A DNA stretch of 64,000 nt, taken from Hyalella azteca (lineage: Eukaryota > Arthropoda > Malacostraca > Amphipoda > Hyalellidae). Below, piece after piece: positions 56,631 through 64,000 of this stretch. The translations under genes and the position numbers were made by a program. The stretch lies in NCBI RefSeq assembly GCF_000764305.2, contig NW_025942407.1, forward strand, positions 186,001 through 250,000, given 5' to 3'. The notes under the pieces were generated by a model, which saw only the letters and a list, made by a program, of their open reading frames with translations, made no database searches and was not told where the DNA came from. The first letter of the stretch is position 1. The number at the start of each line of letters is the position of its first letter.

Positions 56631-57046
56631 GGCCACTCACTTCAGTCTTTGGGAAAGTTTTGATGTACAGCTTAATGATTAGACAATAATTGAGTGGCAA
56701 AAGCTCGTACACCAACACCTCAACTCGTCTTGAGTCATTACTATTTATCACTATTATTTCCGTTCGAAAGAAAGTAATATCAGTGGGTGGTTAAATTCAG
56801 AATATTATACGATAATTGACGTAATGTCCATAAGTAATTCAATTCCTAGCATTTGATCAGAATAGACGCAAAGACCGATATACTTGTAATCGCATCACGC
56901 CATGTTCCCCTTATGTGATTTTAAAGTTTGCATTAATTCCCAGGAGGAGAAATTCATAGTAAATCTACGGAGGCTCATAAGCCGCTTGTCGGACGACCAG
57001 CGCCTGCAGGTGAGTACTGCTGGAAGAGGGGGGATCATTAAAGTTA

Positions 57047-57243
57047 GGGTACGCACACAGTGAAAGCAGGTTTGCCCGTGCGGGCAACCTGCTCCAACTT
57101 GCCACAAGAATGAACATAGAATAATAATGTAAGTGTTCACAGTGAAAACCTGTACGAATAGGCTTCTGTATTCTATGGTTTCAGGCGCCAGCCTAAGCAG
57201 GTAACCAGCACGCTGGCAACCTGCTGTCACTGTGTGCGTACCC
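57047..57243. mobile_element. Harbinger-type MITE, 197 bp, intron 2 of receptor B
   Basis: Terminal inverted repeats GGGTACGCACACAGTG and CACTGTGTGCGTACCC, flanked by TTA on both sides (57044-57046 and 57244-57246). An inner inverted pair (GCAGGTTTGCC and GGCAACCTGC) follows. TTA duplication and GGG ends fit PIF/Harbinger. It lies 37 bp after the exon 2 donor. Non-coding. Confidence 0.88.
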
Positions 57244-57246
57244 TTA

Positions 57247-58229
57247 GCCCTTTAAGGTAATCAACTGAAGAAGATGGTCATTAGGAAGCGGAAAAGAGGA
57301 TAATAAAATATTGAGGCCACTAAGGTAATACCCATTAGAATTAGGGTAATTATTAAGCCTTTTGCATGTAATTCACCGAGAACAATCTAATTTTTTTTCT
57401 TTTATAAAGGCCTCCCACACTCACCATTCCAACAAAAAAAAAACGGTACAATCTAATTAGTAAACCATTTAAGATGATTAACGAAAGAAGAGGGTATTGG
57501 TGAGGCCTTAAAGATAATAATCGGAAGAATAGGGTTTTTGAAATGCTCTTAAAGATTGCAAATTTGAGAATAGGTTAATTTGTTATTCCTTTAATATAAT
57601 GAAGGAAAGGTGTAATAAGCCCTTTAAGATTATGAACGGTTAGAACGGGTAATTGGCGAGCACATGCACTTGATAATTAGTATAATTAGTAGATAAGTAT
57701 AACTTAATTAGAAAGGCGGTCCGTTTAGATAAAAAAAATCAATTATTTAAGATGATTAGTGAGAGAAGGAAGTAATTAGCTAGCACTAAAAGATTATTGA
57801 TGACAGCCATAGGGTAATTTGCCAGCAATTGAATGAAATTTAACGGAAAAACCAGGGTAACTACATAGTCAGCGATTTACGAGCTTTTTTCGAGAGAAGT
57901 AGAGTGATTACTTTGCCTGATTAGAAATTAATGGAAGTTATAAGGTTATATTAACTAGCACTTTGAGGTGACTTATGAATGAGGTGTGTACTCTGTGCGT
58001 CCTGCATGAAGCTTCTTATCGTTCTGAGAATCGCAAGGAAAACTGTTTTTTTTTAATTATACAATGAAAAAGTCGATCAGTCATGGCACTCTTCCTCGAA
58101 ACTTAAATGATGACCCAGCTCTAAAATTCCCTTATCACACCCTATTAAGATGTAAATTGATGAATACTTTTCAAATGCTATTAACTCTAATTTTGACCTA
58201 TGTAACATCACTAATTAATGTATTTACAG
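57247..58229. other. Rest of intron 2 of receptor B
   Basis: AT-rich intron. The words TTAAGATNAT and AGGGTAAT recur loosely, but no clean tandem unit can be drawn. Confidence 0.35.
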
Positions 58230-59759
58230 CCTTACACTGGCATCGTCCTCGCGCTACAATAAAGTAAAGGCCCCGTAAACTGACGCTCTGCAACTTCGGC
58301 ACAATCGGCAGGAACTCTTTCCTGAACGTAAGCTCTGAATTTTTTACACCTCTTTTGAAATTTCCTGCTTCTATCATCCATTATGGCATTATTTTATTTT
58401 ACATCAATTTTATTGTTCCACTGCACATACACGGTATGTTCTAATAGTGTCGAAACATAGCTCGGCATAAATATATTTACCGACATGGAGGCACGAAACT
58501 GCAATCCCTACAGAATAATCCCTTTGCCACTGCACAACAATTCTCCAAGACCTTCACTAGTTCTAGAAACATTCTTGGAACGCTGTCTTTAAATGGTGTT
58601 CAACTGGACCGTTACATCACGCATGAATTAAATAGAGTTCTTTCAATTTAATTTAAAGCAAGGAAAGTAGCTAAAAGTAACGGGAAGTCGTAACAAATTT
58701 GTAAGAAGCCTAAGCACCCACTGGAGTGTTACGTTTAAACGATATTTTCTGAATAACGTGCGTAGAATGTGCGGCTGCACAGAAATCATTTCGTTGAAAT
58801 TGACTTAGATAACGGTGAAGTTTTTACAGGTTCTGTTTATTCAGCTCAACTGGCTGATGAAAAAGAATAACTATACTTCCACCCAATTCGCTTTGAGGCA
58901 TCAAATTTGTTGCCTTCTCGCAGTCGGAGTGATGCCATGATTTTCATTGCAATTAAATCATAATTGCATATTTCTTTCAGAATTGTGCGGTTGATTTTGA
59001 ATGTATAATCTTTAAAATCATTACCTCAAATAAAAAATGTATAATACATAAATATATGCCGTTCATAGAAGAATTATTAGTGCAACTGAATTTTTCAGTT
59101 AGTTTAGTATGAGAAGAGGATCTTGCTGGTGGCAGACAAATTTCGTCCATTCATCCATTTAATTCGATTATTTTCCAACATCACTCCTCTTATATAGTTA
59201 TATTTTACATCACTCCTTTTTCTATAATGCCGTTGAAATAACATATAAAGTACAACATGAATTTGGAAATTGTCATTCACAAAAATATGGCCCTGTTATC
59301 CGTGTGTGCAGACGCTGGCGTTTATGTTGTCGTATGTGGTGGTGACCATCCAGTTCCGCGACGCTGAGACCCCCGAGCTTCACCCAACGATCGTTCCCAA
59401 CGCCACGATTGTTCCTCCTGACGTTACCGCCGCTCCCAATTAAATGAGGACAACCCCCTAATTTATTATTCTAAAGCAATGCGTCGATTCATCGGCTTAA
59501 TGTTTCATAACTAACTAATCACCCACGCTGACGACAGGACGGAACTACTTACAGACGCCACAGACACTGTCGTCTCCAGAATCACGCTTTGCATCATCCT
59601 CGGCATACTCGTTAAACTCACTCACGAAAATCTACTAATCCTGACTCATTACTACCAAGCCACCCCACAACACATATCAACTAACGCCTAAAGATAGCAC
59701 TCAATATATTGCCCACCAATCTGCGCACTAAACAACAAACTGTACACCAATACCCGCAA

Positions 59760-60610
59760 ACAACAACAGGCCAAGAACTCATCACAACCCGCGAGCTCCA
59801 GAAAGACCTCAAACAATTCTGGAGGTCAGTAAAGCGAATACCACGGCTCAAATACGAAGCTTTTAGTTCCCTACCACAAACACGATAACATTCAGCTAGA
59901 AACTCCCCATGAGAACGAACCCATATTTAGACAACACTAGCAAAACATATCCACTAAAACCGACTACGACGACTTCAACACTGAACACATTAATTTCATT
60001 AAAGAGCACATGAATAACATTAGACTTCACATAACACCATACAACACAGGTGATCTCTTTAAATCACACCACCAGACTTCTCTCCCATCACCACTGCCGA
60101 ACTCAAACACTGGCTCCGCACTTAAATATAACCTGGCCCTCTACTATGACCTTCCTGCAACTTAAATATCTCGGAACATGACTCAATACTTTCTCTGCGT
60201 AATCAATCTTTGTATCTCTGCCAATTACTTTTCTCACTCAAACTTGCAATAATGATACTCGCATATATTCATCCCAAAGCCCAATACATCCCAACATCTG
60301 GCCAAGAACTACAGACCAGTCTTCCTCCTAGACATTCATGGCAAGTTACGAGGCAAAATACTCAACAACAGACTCATCAGCTACCTCCAGACACACAACA
60401 CACTATACCCGAGAGAGCAGTGATTCAGGAAATACAAAAGCACAAATACTGCACTCGCTACATGCACTACCCGAGACATCCACCATATACAAGTACATTC
60501 CGCTGCAAAAACGCAATATAGACTTGATTCACCGAGACGTTTGAAAAAGCGTTTGATCACGCATGGCACACCAACTTTGCCTAAAAAACGTACCCAAACT
60601 ATGAACTACA
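59760..60610 (+). pseudogene. Decayed non-LTR (Jockey-like) reverse transcriptase
   Basis: Plus-strand frames, with many stops, show a Jockey-type order: QKDLKQFWRSVKRIPRLKYE, then PPDFSPITTAELKHWL, then an NYRP block (KNYRPVFLLDIHGKL), RGKILNNRLISYLQTHNTLY and PREQ-FRK. The catalytic YxDD region is not recognisable. C-rich, G-poor composition distinguishes it from the flanking AT-rich DNA. It lies between the last exon of receptor B and the exon fragment at 60707. Confidence 0.6.
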
Positions 60611-60706
60611 ACACACATTTTAAAATTTGGCGTTGGCCAAATATGTTGACCTGGAACGCAGTGTTGACCTGGATCCAAAAATGTTGACCTGGATCCATGT
60701 GTACAG

Positions 60707-60772
60707 ACGCTGGCGTTCATATTGCTGTGCGTTGTCTCGACCATCCAGGTCCACAAGACTGCTATAAAATGA
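60707..60772 (+). pseudogene. Truncated Gr-like TM7 exon (copy D)
   Basis: After a GTGTACAG acceptor the frame reads TLAFILLCVVSTIQVHKTAIK and then TGA. It is a diverged and shortened copy of the terminal exon at 59312-59443. A further stretch at 60830-60895 resembles the Asp/Ala-rich tail of that exon, which suggests an internal insertion of about 60 bp. No other exons accompany it. Confidence 0.65.
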
Positions 60773-63700
60773 ATTGCATTTTTATTTTTGAAATTATTGC
60801 AACTAAATATTTCTATCATTTTTAAACATTTCTGCGACGCCGAAAGCAACCATCACCATCTTTCCTCTCGGCGCTACCGTCGCTCATGATTGATTGAGGA
60901 ACCTCAAATCAATCATGAACTCAAATTTTTTATTCGTTATGCGCCAGGTTTTCAGCGCAGCTCTCTCTTTCAACTTGTTATACACATGTAAGTTAATTCC
61001 TATTTATTGCCCCATTATAATATGAAACGACATTTCGTTTCCATATGAAGATACAATTTCATGAACTACTGTTTAAATGAAAATTGTTCCCTATGTATGA
61101 TGTCGTCCATTGCCTCAGTGTATAAATGAAAGCCTAATATTCTTCGAGGTTCATGAAAACTCCAGAACTTTTACCAATGAAGAATTGGATGTGCTGTATT
61201 ATATCAGAAACCTCTACTTGTTAGGTACATTTAAAATCCATTTAAAAAGTTTCCTGCCGTTACAGTTGTTTCAGAAAAACAATAATTTTGACTGTTATCT
61301 TCATTCGGTGAACTGGTTAATAAAGTTACAATAACAATTCATATAATTATGTTGACAAGGTATAATCCTGTAATAATTAATAAATAATCCCCCTAACGAT
61401 TGCATACAAAGGGTAACATTAAAGATTAGTGGAGTAATATTTGAAGAGGAGCGAAAAAACTTATCTTATTTGTGAATGTTTATAATTTAAAACATGCACA
61501 TTTCCCCTGAAATGCACATATTGACCAACATGTGCATGCTGACCAGCCTGGATGCGTGTTGCGAAAACATTAACTGCTCGCACTATTACTCATTTATTAT
61601 CTATATCCTACTAATTACTTCATTATCAAAGGAAAATTTCGCTGGCATGATTACCAGGAACTCTTCGCTGTGATTGCTTACATTTAGATTGGGGATATTA
61701 CCGTAGAGAAGCACCACCTCATCAGCATAAATCATATTGGTGTTTTTTTATTTACTTGCTGGTTGCACGGACAACTTTCATTCGTAACGACATGAAGAAC
61801 ATCAAGCTTATCGATCACTGCCCCGATTCCTACAAATCACAAGAAATAACACTTACTGAGCTTGCAGTACACTACAATTTCTGGACATGGTCTTTCTCTT
61901 CCATGCTAAAGCTTTTAAAATATTCATATTCCTGAGATGAATGTCTGACGAAACTGCTTCTCATGTTGCGGAACAGATGATTTTTTCAGTACTTGATTCT
62001 ACTCGACGATGCTCATAAGTCATAATACCTCCACCGTTGCTGTTTAGTGATGCTAACATATGGTAATATTACTACTCTTTGGTCGACCATGCAGCAAGGA
62101 ACGGTAGTCATGAAAATCCGTAAATTATACATAGGGAAGCAACAAGGCCTGGTGATCGAAGTGAACGGAGTATTTGTATTACTTTTAAAATTCAGAAGAT
62201 CCTTTGCTAACGTTGCGGTGCTCTGCACGAGCAGCTAGCTGTGAGATTCCGTAATGACGGATCAGTAATATATTGCGAAAAGTACATTTGAGGCGTATCG
62301 GTATGAAAACATTAGCCGTCATTAGAGGTCATAAAATGTCAAGGAAGCATTTTTCCCGCAACCAAAGTCGAAGTCGCACAAGTTGTTTGGTGCCACTTAG
62401 GAAACATATCAGCGAAGTCCTTTTCTGAACGTACTTCTAAAACACACAATAATGAACTCATACTACCATATTGTTCAGCGATTGTCATCAGAAGTTAATG
62501 GAGCGATATATATTTCTATCTGTTAGCATATGCTCTTTAGAGTTTACTCATACCACATTTCAAATAAGGTTGTTACTTATTTACCGCAAACAGAAACGCA
62601 GATGAATGTTTTGAGGGCGTCGGCCCTTTTTTTCTGGGGGCTACATAAGGGCTGACACGACAGCGCAGAGGTGAGTAGCTCAGGGCAAAGGAGTGTGTGA
62701 TGGTGTATGTCATCACGCGCGTGCGGAGGCTCCACGAAAACAGCGTATGAATCACATTTCGTTGATCGTCTTTTATCATTCAACAAAAACAGTAATTCTT
62801 TAGGAAATTTTCATTACTGAATGCATTCTTGTGTGATACTCCCGCAAGAAGAATTCTTGCTCCTTGTTCAACTCCCGCTGCACTTTATTCAACTATCGTG
62901 AAGGAACACACCTTGTTACACTTTCACCCCATGCAAACACAGTATAAAGAGCAACCTAAACTCTCGAATGACAATTTGATTTGGGAAAGAATAATCCGAA
63001 TATGCACGGCTTAGCAGTATTTGACCTTATGTAGTAAGTAGTACACTGTGGTAAACGACCTAACAAAACCTTCCCGACACAGAATTTTTTTAAGGTGATC
63101 GGTTGCATCGTGGATATCTAAATTAACCGGTATTAAGGTAAAAATAGTGGTACTTTTGAGCTTCAGGCCAGGTCGTTCAGTGAGCATAGTACCCTGTTTA
63201 ATATTTATAGACCATTAAGGCACGCCGGCGTCAGCAACGGTTAAAAAGAATTGACCTTTAAGGCACATCAGCCCAAGAGCGAATTAACATTAAGAGAATG
63301 ACCCCAAACAGCAAGCCAGTATAAAGGAAGCCTGGACCGCCACTCGGACTTTTTGAACTTGAGTGGTGATTTCTATTCTAAATTAATGCTCCTTATTTAC
63401 TCTTCCTCGCACATATGTAGGCTGTGTCAGAATATTCTACCAGCAACATATCATGACCTTCCTGCGAATTATGCCTTCCGAATGGCTAAATTAAAACTAT
63501 TACATTTTGTAACTAATGATGAAAAACATGTATCCGAAGCGTTTGAAATATAAATAATATTATAAGGTACTTTCTATGAATTCACAACTCATTCAAATTC
63601 CTGGTTAATTTGCGACTCATGTGATTTAATGACGTTATTACTTGACTAATTATAATTTATATATGTATTAGAACTAGCTCCAATTCTAGGACTACGGAAA

Positions 63701-64000
63701 ATTTTTAGAATTTCGGTTATTTTGAAATTTTCGAAATTATCCTCTCTGTTCGGATTGCATTATGATTTTGATCGGGAAAATCAACCAGTTTTATAATTAT
63801 CTCAATTTCGCATAAACAGCGAAACCGGTGGTTATTAAAGAATTGATACACAACAGCATTTTTTCTTGCAGGCTTGTTGAATCTTGGTACTTTAAATTTA
63901 TGTTTTCAAATTATTCCTAAATATTCTTCAAGACATTTATGTCGCACATTGGAATAAATTAATTATAAAATCAAATCTGGCCTCAATTCAGCCTATGAAT
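60773..64000. other. Non-coding right end of window
   Basis: Apart from the exon-D tail remnant to about 60895, no supported exon, RNA gene or complete element. Short open frames at 61110, 62047 and 62829 lack splice context and similarity. Confidence 0.4.

Larger units (their letters stand above)
55070..59443 (+). pseudogene. Gr-like chemoreceptor B, four exons, multiple frameshifts
   Basis: Exon 1 55070-56128, exon 2 56944-57009, exon 3 58230-58327, exon 4 59312-59443 (TAA at 59441). Splice phases are as in receptor A, with donors GTGAGT, GTGAGT, GTAAGC. It starts MKTRSLQRW, and GTG at 55064 is not a plausible start. Helices seen include WYFMMNVLYIACSLFVL, MTRIFFTAWYSAAPVMV, TFWALAFTLILSFNFFVGVL, FLTDLLFSIYLLL, FIVITEALCFLFLMHNPA and TM7 TLAFMLSYVVVTIQF. 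Exon 1 needs three 1-nt corrections relative to receptor A (near 55812, 55908 and 55957). Exon 3 carries an 8-nt insertion at about 58260-58267 that brings a stop. Introns 1 and 2 contain a hAT-like MITE and a Harbinger MITE. The splice sites are intact although the coding sequence is broken, consistent with recent loss of function. Confidence 0.8.

Overview
The window looks like nuclear DNA of an insect. It is AT-rich, with GT-AG introns, spliced genes, a chemoreceptor cluster of the gustatory-receptor (Gr) type, and many arthropod transposons (Ty3/gypsy, mariner, PIF/Harbinger, hAT-like, LINE). A hemimetabolous (polyneopteran) insect would fit, but that is a guess. It is a draft assembly: there is an N gap at 36753-37465, a single N at 35879, and a 38-bp mate-pair junction adapter at 24764-24801.

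Layout. 1-1425: two minisatellite arrays. 2874-3052: a possible lone exon. 6082-6513: a mariner transposase relic. 6518-14632: a nearly full-length minus-strand Ty3/gypsy element. 15060-18893: the last five exons of an unidentified Ser/Pro-rich protein. The gypsy element lies just upstream, so it sits in an intron if the gene continues to the left. 19203-24763: repeats only. 26669-30486: a four-exon gene for an unrecognised single-pass membrane protein of 408 residues. 30487-38755: transposon-rich, including a fold-back Harbinger element inserted in a gypsy relic, two copies of a TTAA-associated repeat and a hAT-like MITE. 39803-60772: a degenerate Gr-like cluster with at least five copies or fragments (two four-exon genes, each broken by indels, and three sets of orphan 3' exons, one on the minus strand), separated by repeats, LINE relics and MITEs. 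60773-64000: nothing recognisable.

The most unusual content is the gypsy element. Its pol codes for protease, reverse transcriptase and RNase H, then an OTU-like cysteine-protease fold whose nucleophile position is Ser, then a second retropepsin-like domain with a DTG motif and an ILGxDFL motif, and then integrase. Gag and pol are joined by a well-formed -1 slippery heptamer. This copy is inactive: it has one in-frame stop, one frameshift and a truncated 5' LTR.

The two cellular genes show no functional link to each other. The chemoreceptor exons share one splice plan (long exon 1, 22-codon exon 2, 30-codon exon 3, terminal TM7 exon). This makes it possible to recognise partial copies, and suggests a tandem array decaying under transposon insertion.
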